A DNA stretch of 64,000 bases from Brevibacterium pigmentatum (lineage in GTDB: Bacteria > Actinomycetota > Actinomycetes > Actinomycetales > Brevibacteriaceae). The notes below the pieces were generated by a model. That model did no database searches. It was not told where the DNA came from and saw only the letters and a program-made list of their open reading frames with translations. Shown here piece after piece: positions 17,194 to 26,177 of this stretch. Position numbers and translations under genes: made by a program. Numbering within the stretch: the first letter of the stretch is position 1; every line of letters begins with the position of its first letter. The stretch covers positions 310,001 through 374,000 of the forward strand of contig NZ_CP050153.1 of NCBI RefSeq assembly GCF_011617465.1, written 5' to 3'.

Positions 17194-17751
17194 ATGATCG
17201 ACGTGGCATACTCGCGCGACCTCGTCATGATCGGCGCGATCTTCGGTCTCGCCGCGTTCATCTGGTCCGGGTGGGCGCAGGAAGCACCTCCCAAAGGGCT
17301 GGTCTTCCGGCTGGTCCTCGCCGGGTTCGGAGTCGCGGGACTCGCCCTCGCCGTGCCGAGCATTCTCACCGCCATCGGCAACTGGTCGGAACCCAGCGCC
17401 TTCACCACCGGGACCGCCTCATTCACGCTCTACCTCATCGTGTTCTGGGCCGAGGTCATCATCGCCGCGGTGGTGAGCTTCTTCCTCATCCGCGCCGGCC
17501 AGACCGAGAACATCGCTCCGCTCATCCTCGCGATCGTCGGCATCCACTTCTTCGCACTCGCCGTCGTCTTCGACCAGCCCGTCCTTCATCTGGCGGGGCT
17601 GCTGCTGACCATCGTCACGGTGGTCGCGTTCATCTTGCCGCGCGAGACCGCGGCGCCGAGCTTCTGGTGCGGCATCCTCGGCGCTCCGGTATTCCTCGGC
17701 ATCGGTCTGTGGTGTCTGCTCGCCGGACGCAGCGCGCTCGCCGTCGGATGA
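17194..17751 (+). CDS. Membrane protein of unknown function, about six helices
   Basis: 185 residues from the ATG at 17194, which has AAAGGG 7 bases upstream; an upstream in-frame start at 17146 lacks one. Hydrophobic segments occur near residues 8-24, 38-58, 75-98, 105-122, 128-146 and 155-180. They are separated by very short polar loops (WAQEAPPKG, RAGQTEN, PRETAAPS). WxxxVIIAAVVSFFLIRAGQ lies in the third to fourth helix region. No substrate-binding or catalytic motif is visible and no family is recognised. A single-gene unit, followed after about 170 bases by an aminotransferase on the same strand. Confidence 0.7.
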   Translation: MIDVAYSRDLVMIGAIFGLAAFIWSGWAQEAPPKGLVFRLVLAGFGVAGLALAVPSILTAIGNWSEPSAFTTGTASFTLYLIVFWAEVIIAAVVSFFLIRAGQTENIAPLILAIVGIHFFALAVVFDQPVLHLAGLLLTIVTVVAFILPRETAAPSFWCGILGAPVFLGIGLWCLLAGRSALAVG

Positions 17752-17920
17752 ATCTCGGACACCGCTGACAATCCCTGGTCAGGTGCTCTATCGTGAGTGA
17801 ACCGGTGCGCACCGTGCCCCGGGGACGGTTCCGTCCCTCCTTGCGCAGCACCCACGGGCACCTCAGCACCGACACCTCAGCACTGCCCCGAAGAGATGGA
17901 CCCCGAAGAAGGAGTCGACG

Positions 17921-19117
17921 ATGAAGACTGCTCGCCGCTTGGACAACCTCGGCACCGAGACCGCTTTCCGCGTGGCCCAGGCCGCCGCCGATTGGAAGGC
18001 GAAGGGCAACGAGGTCTTCCCGTTCCACCTCGGCGATCTCAATTTCCCGCTCGCTCCTCACATCGTCGAGGCGATGGAGCAGGCGATCCGCGACGGCAAG
18101 ACCGGCTACTGCCCCGGGCCGGGGATCCCCGAACTGCGGGAAGCGCTCGCCGATGACATCGGCGCGCGGCGCGGAATGACGATCGACCCCGCCGAGGTGG
18201 TTGTGACCACCGGTGGCAAGCCCGTTATCACGAAATTCCTCCAAGCGGTGATGAACCCCGGCGAAGGTGTGCTCTACCCGAACCCGGGATTCCCGATCTA
18301 CGAATCCCAGATCGAATACTTCGGCGGTACGGCTCTGCCCTATCGCTATGTTCCGACCTCCGACGGTTTCGCGATCGACCTCGATCACCTGCGGGCGTCG
18401 ATCGATGAGAACACCACGGCGATCATCTACAACGACCTGCAGAACCCGATCTCTGCGGAATCCACCCCGGGGGAGCGGGAGGCCATCGCTGCGATCGCGC
18501 AGGAATTCGACCTGTGGGTGCTCTCTGACGAGGCGTACTTCGAGATGCGCTATCGCGGGAAGTCCCAGTCGATCGCCGCGCTGCCGGGCATGCGCGAGCG
18601 CACCGTCATCCTCTACACGTTCTCGAAGAAGTACGCGATGACCGGTTCGCGTCTCGGGTGCGCGGTAGCGCCGAAGGAGGTCGCCGAGGCGATCTCGCTG
18701 ATGAACACGAACGACGAATCGTGCACGAACCAGTACGTGCAGTGGGCGGGGATCGCTGCCCTGCGCGGGCCGCAGGGGCCGGTCGGGCAGATGTTGGAGG
18801 TGCTGCGCAAGCGACGTGATGCCACCTGTCGGCTCATCAATGAGATCCCCGGTATGTCCGCGGCGACCCCGGGGTCGACGTTCTACGTCTTCCCCGATGT
18901 CACCGAGGCGATGGAGGCGAAGGGAATCGCGACTCTGGCCGACTTCTCCACAGAGGCGCTGCATGCCACGGGAGTCTCATTCTGCACTCGCGAGCACTTC
19001 GGCTCACCGCAGCCCGGAGAGGATCGTTCCTATATCCGGCTGGCATATTCAGGCATCGACGAAGCCGCGATCACCACGGGGCTCGTCCGACTCAAGGAGT
19101 GGATCACGGCCGACTGA
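17921..19117 (+). CDS. Class I/II pyridoxal-phosphate aminotransferase
   Basis: 398 residues with GAAGGAG upstream. FPFHLGDLNFPLAPHIVEAM near 33-52 is the substrate entry, TTGGKPVITKFLQAVMNPGE the PLP-binding helix, YNDLQNPISAESTPGE the conserved N...P stretch, LSDEAYFEMRY the PLP Asp/Tyr and TFSKKYAMTGSRLG the Schiff-base Lys near 235. The terminal Arg is in YIRLAYSG. This sequence type is distant from the other aminotransferase in the window, and its GDLNF entry motif differs from the usual GEPDF. Amino-acid specificity is unknown. Followed by a convergent thioesterase gene. Confidence 0.88.
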   Translation: MKTARRLDNLGTETAFRVAQAAADWKAKGNEVFPFHLGDLNFPLAPHIVEAMEQAIRDGKTGYCPGPGIPELREALADDIGARRGMTIDPAEVVVTTGGKPVITKFLQAVMNPGEGVLYPNPGFPIYESQIEYFGGTALPYRYVPTSDGFAIDLDHLRASIDENTTAIIYNDLQNPISAESTPGEREAIAAIAQEFDLWVLSDEAYFEMRYRGKSQSIAALPGMRERTVILYTFSKKYAMTGSRLGCAVAPKEVAEAISLMNTNDESCTNQYVQWAGIAALRGPQGPVGQMLEVLRKRRDATCRLINEIPGMSAATPGSTFYVFPDVTEAMEAKGIATLADFSTEALHATGVSFCTREHFGSPQPGEDRSYIRLAYSGIDEAAITTGLVRLKEWITAD

Positions 19118-19144
19118 GTCCAGCTCGGCCCGGCCGCGGCCCAG

Positions 19145-19687
19145 TCAGGACCAGTCGCTCCAGGCGGGACGTCGGGTGCTCGGCAGTGCGTTGTGGCGGC
19201 GCCACTCGTGGATCCACTCGGGCAGTTCGGGCACATTCTCCGGCACCCCGAATGCCTCAATGAGGTCGTCTCTGGTGAGCGGGCCGCTGTCTGCGATCAC
19301 TCGTGTGGCGACATAGGCGCGGGCGAAGATCTCACCGTCGACGACCATGCGATGTTCGAAGAACACGGTACGTTCATCGATTCCGCAGACCTTGGTCTCG
19401 AGGACGTAGCGCTGCCAGAGTTTCAGTGATTTGCGGAAGCTGATGGTCTCGCCGCTGACGACTCCGGACCATCCGCGCTCACGCATTGCCTGCCAGGCCC
19501 CGCTGCGCATCATCATGTCGAGTCGGCCGAGGTCCATGATCGACAGGTACTTGCCGTTGTTGAGATGCATGAAGATGTCGATCTCGCCGAGGTGGACGCG
19601 CATGGGGAGAAAATACGTGTCCCAAATGTCGCGGGCAGAGCGCTGCTTGGACCTGAAGAGGTGCAGGAGCATACGGAAGAAGTGCAT
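19145..19687 (-). CDS. Hotdog-fold acyl-CoA thioesterase (THEM6/4HBT-like)
   Basis: 180 residues. The hotdog core begins RVHLGEIDIFMHLNNGKYLS, a signature of the THEM6/FabZ-like thioesterase branch (D-x-x-x-H-x-N-N). It continues GVVSGETISFRKSLKLWQRY and DERTVFFEHRMVVDGE, and has no signal peptide. It would hydrolyse acyl-CoA or acyl-ACP in the cytosol. There is no Shine-Dalgarno sequence. TAACAT lies 7 bases before the ATG on the coding strand, so the mRNA may be leaderless. The next gene upstream on this strand is lgt, 205 bases away. Confidence 0.8.
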   Translation of the reverse strand: MHFFRMLLHLFRSKQRSARDIWDTYFLPMRVHLGEIDIFMHLNNGKYLSIMDLGRLDMMMRSGAWQAMRERGWSGVVSGETISFRKSLKLWQRYVLETKVCGIDERTVFFEHRMVVDGEIFARAYVATRVIADSGPLTRDDLIEAFGVPENVPELPEWIHEWRRHNALPSTRRPAWSDWS

Positions 19688-19870
19688 GACGACTATGTTA
19701 CTTTGCAGTAGATGATCGGCGGGTGCGGCCCCACCTGCCTCGGCTGGGACAGCATTTCAGCTTGAGTGAACCTCAGCCCTGGGCGCCTGTGATGGGTGAC
19801 CGGTCGCTCCGGAGAAAGAGTGGATCGTCCGGTCGAGGACGGGAATCGCGCGAGACGACGGGGCAGGGGA

Positions 19871-19885
19871 GCCGCCTCGGCGAGG
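19871..19885 (-). repeat. Dispersed CCTCGCCGAGGCGGC element after lgt
   Basis: On the lgt strand it reads CCTCGCCGAGGCGGC, beginning about 8 bases after the lgt stop. One of several copies in the same place and orientation after other genes. Confidence 0.6.
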
Positions 19886-19892
19886 GGTTCCG

Positions 19893-20813
19893 TCAGTCCT
19901 TCGCAGGTTCGGGTTCTCGTGCGGGGAAGAAGGGCGATTCCTCGGGTTCGGGATGGCGTTTCCACTGCACGATCATGATCACCGCACCGAGCGCGACGGC
20001 GCCGATTGCGCCCCAGACGTTCGTGCGCAGGCCGAGGATGACGAAGCTCGGGTCGAGGCGAATAGACTCCCAGACGATGCGGCCGGCACCATACCACATG
20101 AGGTAGACGGCGAAGAGGCGTCCCCACTGGAAGAAGACCTTGCGGCCGAGGTAGAGCAGGACGAGCGCGCCGAGGCTGTTCCAGATGACCTCGTAGAGGA
20201 ATGTCGGGTGGAAGAGCGTGCCGGGTGGAGTGCCCAGCGGGATGGCCGGATTGCCGGGGTCGATCTCGAGACCCCAGGGCAGGGTGGTGGGCAGGCCGAA
20301 GAGCTCCTGGTTGAACCAGTTGCCGAAGCGTCCGCAGGCCTGGGCGAGGATGAGACCCGGTGCCAGGGCATCGAGCAGGGTGGTGAGTTTGAGGCCGAGG
20401 CGGCGGCACATGATCCATGCACCCAGCGTGCCGCCGATGAGTGAACCGAAGATCGCGATGCCGCCCTCCCAGATCGCCCAGACCGAACCGGGCTCGAACG
20501 GATTCCAGGGGTTGCGACCGGGTCCGAAGTAATCGGTGTAATGCGTGATGACGTGGTAGATGCGGGCGAAGACGATGGCCATCGGAACCGCCAGAGTCGC
20601 GATGTCGAGGACTTGCCAGTCTTCGACGCCGCGTTTGGTCAGTCGGCGGTTGGTCAGCACGATCGCGATGATGATGCCTACGAGGATGCACAGCGCATAG
20701 AAGTGGATCGTCAGCGGACCGATTTGGAAGCTCGAGATGGACGGGCTGGGGATCGCCGCCGAGGTGTCGTGCGGAATCGCGGTCGCGCTGGAGGTCACTA
20801 GGCCGAGGTGCAT
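19893..20813 (-). CDS. lgt: Prolipoprotein diacylglyceryl transferase
   Basis: 306 residues, seven predicted membrane helices, the usual size for actinobacterial Lgt. Recognisable motifs are FQIGPLTIHFYALCILVGII, FARIYHVITHY (conserved His), EGGIAIFGSLIGGTLGAW, ACGRFGNWFNQELFG (the Lgt signature, near 158-172) and RLFAVYLMWYGAGRIVWESI with the Arg and Glu of the active site. It transfers diacylglycerol from phosphatidylglycerol to the lipobox Cys of prelipoproteins at the membrane. The short C-terminal tail (EPEESPFFPAREPEP) is cytoplasmic. No strong ribosome site precedes the ATG, so a leaderless start is possible. Confidence 0.96.
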   Translation of the reverse strand: MHLGLVTSSATAIPHDTSAAIPSPSISSFQIGPLTIHFYALCILVGIIIAIVLTNRRLTKRGVEDWQVLDIATLAVPMAIVFARIYHVITHYTDYFGPGRNPWNPFEPGSVWAIWEGGIAIFGSLIGGTLGAWIMCRRLGLKLTTLLDALAPGLILAQACGRFGNWFNQELFGLPTTLPWGLEIDPGNPAIPLGTPPGTLFHPTFLYEVIWNSLGALVLLYLGRKVFFQWGRLFAVYLMWYGAGRIVWESIRLDPSFVILGLRTNVWGAIGAVALGAVIMIVQWKRHPEPEESPFFPAREPEPAKD

Positions 20814-20995
20814 GAGGCCAGTCTATTTGCGGCGCCTGTGAATCCGGTATTCGCGCGGATGGAGACTGCGTTGCAAGTGAGTCTGCTCCAGCGAATGGGC
20901 CTCGACGATTCGCGACCAATTGAGCTCGCCGGTTGTGCACTGCGTGTTCTCGCTGAGGTGCGGGCACAAGGGTGCCCTTGAGCTGCCTGGCAGGG

Positions 20996-23131
20996 CTACG
21001 TGCCGAAGAGGCCGTCGATTATGTCGTCGGTGATGAACCTCGAGTGCATGATCGGGGTGCGAGCTGGGTCGATGCTTTCGGGAGGTTTCCATGCCGGCCG
21101 ACCGTCAGCGAGCATGAAGACTTCCCAGGTGGAACGGTCCATGAGGTGGTGGTGGAAGGAACAGAGCAGGCACATGTTGTTGATGTCGGTCTTGCCACCC
21201 AAGGCGTGCGGAACAACATGGTTCACGTCGCACCATCCCGCTGGTGAGTCGCAGCCGGGGAACACGCATCCGCGGTCTCGGGCGGTGACGATCGCGGTCT
21301 GTTTCTTGTTGGCGAAGCGCTGATCCGTGCAGACTTCTACGGTGCGAGCCTTTTCGTCCATCAGGTGGAAGAAAACGGTGCCATTGAGTCCGCGGCGAAC
21401 GACATCGCTCATGGGGAAGCGGTCGCCGGAACCTGTGACGGCTTCGCCGGTGCCGTTGGCGATATCCGACGCCTTCGCTGTGATGACGAGAGGGTATGGC
21501 GAGCCCTTGGCTGCTTCCTTCATGCTGATGCGCGAGATGACGGTGGTGAAGCGCTCGTAGATCCAGGCTCTCGCACTGGGTTGTTCGCTCATGAGGTCGA
21601 CTGTCGAGCCGTCGGCGCGGACGCCATGGCCAGCGGGAGTGGAACGGTCGCCAGCGGAATCGGCAGTATTCGCATCGGCGTCGCCGGCAGCTTCACTCTC
21701 GGCGGCGGAGTCGCTCGCGGCATCGATGACAGCCCACGGGGGAGCGTCAAAACGATCTCCGGTGAGCACTGCATCGAGGGGTTCGAACTTTTCTTCGCCC
21801 GGTCCCGCTGTGCTCGACGGGTCTTCGTCGGCAGTTCCCGCCGAGCTCGATGCGTTGTCTTTAGCAGATTTGATCCGCGACGTCAGCAGTCCGTGCAGTT
21901 CTGATCCTGCTACTGGATCGAGGACCCCCTCCAGCCTCCAGTCGCCGTTGCGCTTGGGGCGGGCAGTGATGAAATAGGCAGAACGGTCGCTGGGGTCGAG
22001 CGGCTCGGCGCCGTCGGGGTCGATGAGAGCGAGCATCTGACGGAAGATGTCGCGGAGCTCGGTGACAGTCACCGATTTCGCGTACTTCACGAGGTCGGTT
22101 TCCACACGGGACCTAGTCTCGTGATCCACCCATGCGGGCAGTGCCTTGAGGCATTCTTCGATGACAGTGAGGTGCTCGGCCGGCAGCGTGCCGAGGTGGA
22201 GCTGCTCGGCCACGAGCGGATGCTCAGGTTCGAGCGGTTGCCCGTCGAGTGCGACACGTCCGCCGAGATTCTCTGCGAGCTTCGCCCGGCGGTTCGCTTC
22301 TCGCCCCGAGAGATTGAGGCGCTCCTGGATGAGCGCCTTGGTCGACTTGGCACCACTGTCCTTAGGTGTGCCGACGCGTTCGTAGACGGCCAGCGCCAAA
22401 GTGGACAGGGATTCACTGAGCCGACGCAGCGCCTCCGCCCCGTCGATGACCTGCAGGGCCTCGTCGGGCCCCATGGGTCGATCGAATGCCCGAAGTGCAC
22501 CGACCAGTCCGGTCAGTGAGGCGATCGAGTCGGTGATCTCGGGAGCGCTCTTGGCAAGGTCGTTCCAGGCGGAGTCGGTGAGGACAGGGTGCAGCGAGGT
22601 CGGTCGCTGAGAGTCATCTCCGGCATCGGGCTGAGGCGGGACGGGGTTGATTGCATTGGTCGAGCTCGCGAGTTCAGGAACTGCGCGCTGTGCGGCTGAG
22701 TCCGCCTTGGTATTCGGCTCAGGCTCTGCGGGGATTGCTGTTTCAACGGCTTCGCTTGGTTGAGCGACCTCGGTCGCATGTGTGTCTGCGATGGGTTCTT
22801 CGAGTTTGGTGGTCGGCGCGTGTTCGTCCAGTTCGTCGTCGGTCGATACGGGGTCCAGGGCATTGAACACGTCGGCGAAGTGGTGGCCACTGAGGTCGAG
22901 TCCGGCTGTCTTGAGCTGCTCAGCCAGAGAAGAAGGGCTCGATGGTTCAACTTCGGGGCTTGTGGGTGCGTTGTCCTCGGAGGCGCGAGAAGTTGAAGTG
23001 GGGGAGTCGGTGCAACTCGTAGGATTCGAATTGGTCGGTGGCCGGCGTCTCGCCCCGCCGCGCGAGTCAGTGGCAGCGCGTCGGTCGCGCTTTCCTGACT
23101 TGCGTCGCTTGCGGTTGGGGGTGAAGGTCAT
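20996..23131 (-). CDS. DUF222 / HNH endonuclease-domain protein (13E12-type)
   Basis: 711 residues, long for the family (often 400-550). Residues 1-200 are a low-complexity basic then acidic Ser/Thr/Pro-rich tail (KRRKSGKRDRRA). DUF222 spans roughly 215-560, with LSGREANRRAKLAENLGG and AEHLTVIEECLKALPAWVDH. It is interrupted near 465-500 by an acidic low-complexity insert (ASDSAAESEAAGDADANTAD). The C-terminal HNH has DRGCVFPGCDSPAGWCDVNH, then VPHALGGKTDINNMCLLC and FHHHLMD, with four zinc-type Cys and the catalytic His. Actinobacterial genomes carry many copies; function is unproven, though nuclease or mobile-DNA links are suspected. Confidence 0.88.
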   Translation of the reverse strand: MTFTPNRKRRKSGKRDRRAATDSRGGARRRPPTNSNPTSCTDSPTSTSRASEDNAPTSPEVEPSSPSSLAEQLKTAGLDLSGHHFADVFNALDPVSTDDELDEHAPTTKLEEPIADTHATEVAQPSEAVETAIPAEPEPNTKADSAAQRAVPELASSTNAINPVPPQPDAGDDSQRPTSLHPVLTDSAWNDLAKSAPEITDSIASLTGLVGALRAFDRPMGPDEALQVIDGAEALRRLSESLSTLALAVYERVGTPKDSGAKSTKALIQERLNLSGREANRRAKLAENLGGRVALDGQPLEPEHPLVAEQLHLGTLPAEHLTVIEECLKALPAWVDHETRSRVETDLVKYAKSVTVTELRDIFRQMLALIDPDGAEPLDPSDRSAYFITARPKRNGDWRLEGVLDPVAGSELHGLLTSRIKSAKDNASSSAGTADEDPSSTAGPGEEKFEPLDAVLTGDRFDAPPWAVIDAASDSAAESEAAGDADANTADSAGDRSTPAGHGVRADGSTVDLMSEQPSARAWIYERFTTVISRISMKEAAKGSPYPLVITAKASDIANGTGEAVTGSGDRFPMSDVVRRGLNGTVFFHLMDEKARTVEVCTDQRFANKKQTAIVTARDRGCVFPGCDSPAGWCDVNHVVPHALGGKTDINNMCLLCSFHHHLMDRSTWEVFMLADGRPAWKPPESIDPARTPIMHSRFITDDIIDGLFGT

Positions 23132-23311
23132 CGCTGTCGAGTTCCGTTCGTCGTTGAAGGTCTCTTGCTGAAATTATAGTCAGTCACGATGGAGAAAACA
23201 ATAGAAACTTCGAAAAATATTCGATTGGAATTGTCGTTCCAGTTGAGAGGGAATATTAAAATGATGGAGAACACGTCATTGGCGTGTTTGAGGGTGATTC
23301 TATCTGTCGGC

Positions 23312-23355
23312 ACCGACACGAGATCGATGCGAGACCGACACGAGATCGATGCGAG
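23312..23355. repeat. 22-bp exact tandem repeat (two copies)
   Basis: Positions 23312-23333 and 23334-23355 are identical. The unit contains CGACACGAGATCGATGCGAG. A partial third copy (ATCAACGCGG) follows with decay. Confidence 0.9.
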
Positions 23356-23394
23356 ATCAACGCGGAATGCCGCGGCGGTCAAAGGCTTCGCGGC

Positions 23395-23482
23395 GGGCCG
23401 CCTCGGTGAGGATGCCATTCCTGTGGCGGTGGGCCGCTTCGGTGGGGGCGGCATTCCTGTGGCTCTGGCCGCCTCGGCGGGG
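23395..23482. repeat. 36-bp diverged tandem repeat carrying the GCCGCCTCGG motif
   Basis: Two full units (23395-23430, 23431-23466) and a partial third (23466-23482). Each begins GGCCGCCTCGG or GGCCGCTTCGG, and the two full units continue to CATTCCTGTGGC. It lies 45-130 bases before the LysR start. Confidence 0.8.
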
Positions 23483-23527
23483 CTGTGTCTGCATGCACGG
23501 GCGCTGCGGGTGGGATGATGAGGGATT

Positions 23528-24448
23528 ATGGCACTCGATTTCACCCTGGTGCAGCTGCGGTACTTCCAGGAGGTCGCCCGGCGAGAGAATATGACCGAGG
23601 CGGCGAAGCAGCTCAATGTCACCCAGTCGGCGATCTCGACGGCGATGGCTCAGCTCGAGCGGACCATCGGGCTCGACCTCTTCATCAGGCAAAAGAACCG
23701 ATCCGTCGTGCTCTCGCCGGCGGGAAGGCGTTTCCTCGCCGAAGTGACAGGCTTCCTCGATGCCTCCGAGGCGCTCGGCGAAACCGCGCAGGGGCTGTCC
23801 CGGTCACTGAGCGGGAGTCTGACTGTCGGCGTGTTCTCGCCGATCGCACCGACCCGGCTGCCGCTGATCCACGACGAATTCGCGAAACGCTACCCAGACG
23901 TGCAGGTGACCTACCTCGAAGCCGACCTGGAAGAACTCCAGAGAGCCGTCAAAGCAGGCGATTGTGACCTGGCGCTGACGTACATGCTCGGTCCGACGAG
24001 CCGATTCGACACCTTCCTTCTCGATGTCATCGAACCGCACGTGCTGGTGTCCCGCAATCATCGCTTCGCCAACGGAGGGAAACCGAAGCCAGTGAGCCTG
24101 AGCGAGCTCGCCGACGAAGACTACATTCAACTCGATCTGCCCTTCTCCAGGCAGTACTACGACGAGCTCTTCCGCATCGCCGGGGTCGTGCCGAAGGTCC
24201 GCCACTCATTCTCGGGTTACGAGACTCTGCGGTCGTTCGTGGCGATGGGGCACGGATACTCGTTGCTCAGCCAAAGCGTGTCATCGGGCACCTATATCGG
24301 TCTGCAGACCGTCGATGTTCCCCTGCTCGACGACTTCCCGAGCATCGATCTCGCCGTGATCTGGCCCGAAGGCGTGCGCTTGAACCGGCGCGGGAGAGCC
24401 TTCTGCGAAGTCAGCAGAGAGGTGCTGGGCGCTGCCTCGAACGAGTGA
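23528..24448 (+). CDS. LysR-family transcriptional regulator
   Basis: 306 residues. The N-terminal winged HTH is VQLRYFQEVARRENMTEAAK then QLNVTQSAISTAMAQLERTI near 8-48. The effector domain starts near 93 (GSLTVGVFSPIAPTRLPLIH) and includes LALTYMLGPTSRFDTFLLDV and ETLRSFVAMGHGYSLL, typical of type 2 periplasmic-binding folds. It is divergent from the HNH gene and followed by a transporter/amidase cluster on the same strand. Repeats at 24531-24610, just before the transporter gene, look like its operator. The inducer is unknown but is probably the substrate or product of the amidases downstream. Confidence 0.92.
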   Translation: MALDFTLVQLRYFQEVARRENMTEAAKQLNVTQSAISTAMAQLERTIGLDLFIRQKNRSVVLSPAGRRFLAEVTGFLDASEALGETAQGLSRSLSGSLTVGVFSPIAPTRLPLIHDEFAKRYPDVQVTYLEADLEELQRAVKAGDCDLALTYMLGPTSRFDTFLLDVIEPHVLVSRNHRFANGGKPKPVSLSELADEDYIQLDLPFSRQYYDELFRIAGVVPKVRHSFSGYETLRSFVAMGHGYSLLSQSVSSGTYIGLQTVDVPLLDDFPSIDLAVIWPEGVRLNRRGRAFCEVSREVLGAASNE

Positions 24449-24530
24449 TGGCGCGGAACGTCGGAGGCGGGCGCGGAACGGCACGCCAGGTGAGAAAGTG
24501 CAGACACCGGAGAGCACCTGGCCCCATCAT

Positions 24531-24610
24531 CTGCCATTCATCCAATTGATGACAATGTTCAAAAGTATCTGTTGGACTGATTCCGATTCGCTGATGACAA
24601 TGAATGGCAG
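24531..24610. promoter_or_regulatory. Operator-like repeats before the MHS transporter
   Basis: CTGCCATTCAT (24531-24541) and ATGAATGGCAG (24600-24610) are a perfect 11-bp inverted repeat. Between them TGATGACAATG occurs directly repeated (24547-24557 and 24592-24602, 45 bases apart). TCATC-N5-GATGA at 24540-24554 is a LysR-like dyad. Together they resemble recognition and activation sites for the adjacent LysR protein. Confidence 0.5.
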
Positions 24611-24671
24611 GCGTCACGCGGGCAGACGGTGATGCTTCCGCCCGCCAGGGCGACAGAGCAAAGGAGCTTTG

Positions 24672-25997
24672 ATGTCCACTCCCATCACCGGCCAGGAGCA
24701 CACGCCCACCGCCGACGGCAACGGCCGATCGACGACGATGCAGCGAAAGGTGCTCCTCGGCGGCAGCATCGGCCAGTTCGTCGAGTTCTACGACTTCACG
24801 CTGTACGGTCTCTCAGCAGTCATCCTGTCCGAATACTTCTTCCCCGACGGTGATCGGATCACCGGTCTGCTGGTCATCTTCGCGACCTTCGGAGTCGCCT
24901 TCGTCATGCGCCCCCTCGGCGGACTGTTCTTCGGCGCACTCGGCGACAAGGTGGGCAGGCGGCAGACCCTGACGATCACGATCTTCCTCGTCGGAGCCTG
25001 CACCGCACTCATCGGCATCCTCCCCGGGTTCGACACGATCGGCTGGTTCGCGCCGATCCTGCTCATCCTCGCCCGCCTCGGACAGGGCTTCTCCGCCGGC
25101 GGCGAATCCGTCGGCGGTCCGTCCTTCGTCTACGAGCACGCTCCGATTGCCAAGCGCGGACTCTGGATCAACATCACTCTGGCCGCGACCGCTCTGCCCT
25201 CGGTGTTCGCCGGAGGCCTCATCCTCCTGCTGTCGACGATGATGAGCGACGCCGCCTTCGAGTCATGGGGCTGGCGTGTTCCGTTCCTTCTCGCCCTGCC
25301 GCTCTCAGCCGTCGGTCTGTGGATCCGGTCGAAGACCGACGAATCAGAGCTGTTCAAGAAGACCGCCGCAGAACGGCCCAAGGAATTCAGCCCGATCCGC
25401 GAATCCTTCCGTGAGAACTGGGTCGGCATGCTCCAGGTCTTCTTCGTCCTCGGCGTCACCGCACTCGGCTTCTACATGCTCTCTGCCTACTTCGTCACCT
25501 ACATCCAGACCACCGGCGACCTCAGCCGCGAACAGTCGCTGCTGACCAACGCGATCGCCATGGCCAGCTACACGATCTTCCTGCCCATCGCCGGCCACCT
25601 CGGCGACCGCTTCGGACGTCGGCCCATGCTCATCGCGGGCTCGATTCTGCTCGCGGTCACCTCGATGCCGGCATTCGGGCTCGTGACCAGTGGACACATG
25701 GGGCTGGCATTCCTCGGACAGACGATCTTCGTCCTTGCCCTCTGCTGCTACGGCGGAGGCTGCTACACCTTCTTCTGTGAGCGCTTCTCGACGAAGACGC
25801 GGTTCACCTCGGCGGCCATCAGCTACAACATCTCCTACGCAGCGCTCGGCGGAACCGCGCCGTTCGTGGGTACCTGGCTCGTCGACATCACAGGCGTCAA
25901 CACCGCACCCGGCTACTACATGGCCGCTGCGGCCGCCGTATGCCTCGTCCTCATCTTCGTCACCCGCCTCCCCGAGACCCGCGGACGGCTGGGGTGA
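24672..25997 (+). CDS. MFS transporter, metabolite:H+ symporter (MHS) type
   Basis: 441 residues from the ATG at 24672, with AAGGAG 6 bases upstream. Twelve hydrophobic helices. The MHS hallmarks are FVEFYDFTLYGLSAVI at the first helix, RPLGGLFFGALGDKVGRRQ (loop 2-3 motif) and the repeated half-motif GHLGDRFGRRPML near 300. ARLGQGFSAGGESVGG is the fourth-helix motif. It is an inner-membrane, proton-coupled importer of organic acids or amino-acid-like compounds. As the first gene after the LysR regulator and operator-like repeats, it probably brings in the compound processed by the two amide hydrolases downstream. Confidence 0.88.
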   Translation: MSTPITGQEHTPTADGNGRSTTMQRKVLLGGSIGQFVEFYDFTLYGLSAVILSEYFFPDGDRITGLLVIFATFGVAFVMRPLGGLFFGALGDKVGRRQTLTITIFLVGACTALIGILPGFDTIGWFAPILLILARLGQGFSAGGESVGGPSFVYEHAPIAKRGLWINITLAATALPSVFAGGLILLLSTMMSDAAFESWGWRVPFLLALPLSAVGLWIRSKTDESELFKKTAAERPKEFSPIRESFRENWVGMLQVFFVLGVTALGFYMLSAYFVTYIQTTGDLSREQSLLTNAIAMASYTIFLPIAGHLGDRFGRRPMLIAGSILLAVTSMPAFGLVTSGHMGLAFLGQTIFVLALCCYGGGCYTFFCERFSTKTRFTSAAISYNISYAALGGTAPFVGTWLVDITGVNTAPGYYMAAAAAVCLVLIFVTRLPETRGRLG

Positions 25998-26014
25998 GCA
26001 CGGGTGAGCCTGCA

Positions 26015-26098
26015 TTGACATCGAGTTTCGTCCACTTTCACATCACATTTTGTACAGATCATCGGGATGAAAAGCGATGAACTGAACGAAAAGCGATG
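26015..26098 (+). promoter_or_regulatory. Possible promoter and 11-bp direct repeats before the carbamoylase gene
   Basis: TTGACA at 26015-26020 is a perfect -35 match, but no clear -10 is correctly spaced. GAAAAGCGATG is exactly repeated at 26069-26079 and 26088-26098, 19 bases apart, as if bound by a tandem activator. Confidence 0.35.
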
Positions 26099-26177
26099 TG
26101 CGGGCCCGCCCGCGCCCTCAACCGCGCCCCAGACCTTTGCAAACCGCATCCCACCCACAAGAAAGCAGCGATAACCA

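Larger units (their letters stand above)
23132..23527. other. Repeat-bearing, partly AT-rich region between HNH and LysR genes
   Basis: The 23140-23310 part is strongly AT-rich for this genome and holds the divergent promoters. The remainder has two tandem-repeat blocks (23312-23355 and 23395-23482). An open frame at 23189-23518 runs through the repeats and has no protein-like composition. Confidence 0.6.

Noticed and set aside
23312-23482. Possible CRISPR array
   Set aside because: Units are directly adjacent, only two or three copies, with no unique spacers and no cas genes.
23189-23518. 109-residue open frame upstream of LysR
   Set aside because: It runs through two tandem-repeat blocks, lacks a ribosome site and has no protein-like pattern.
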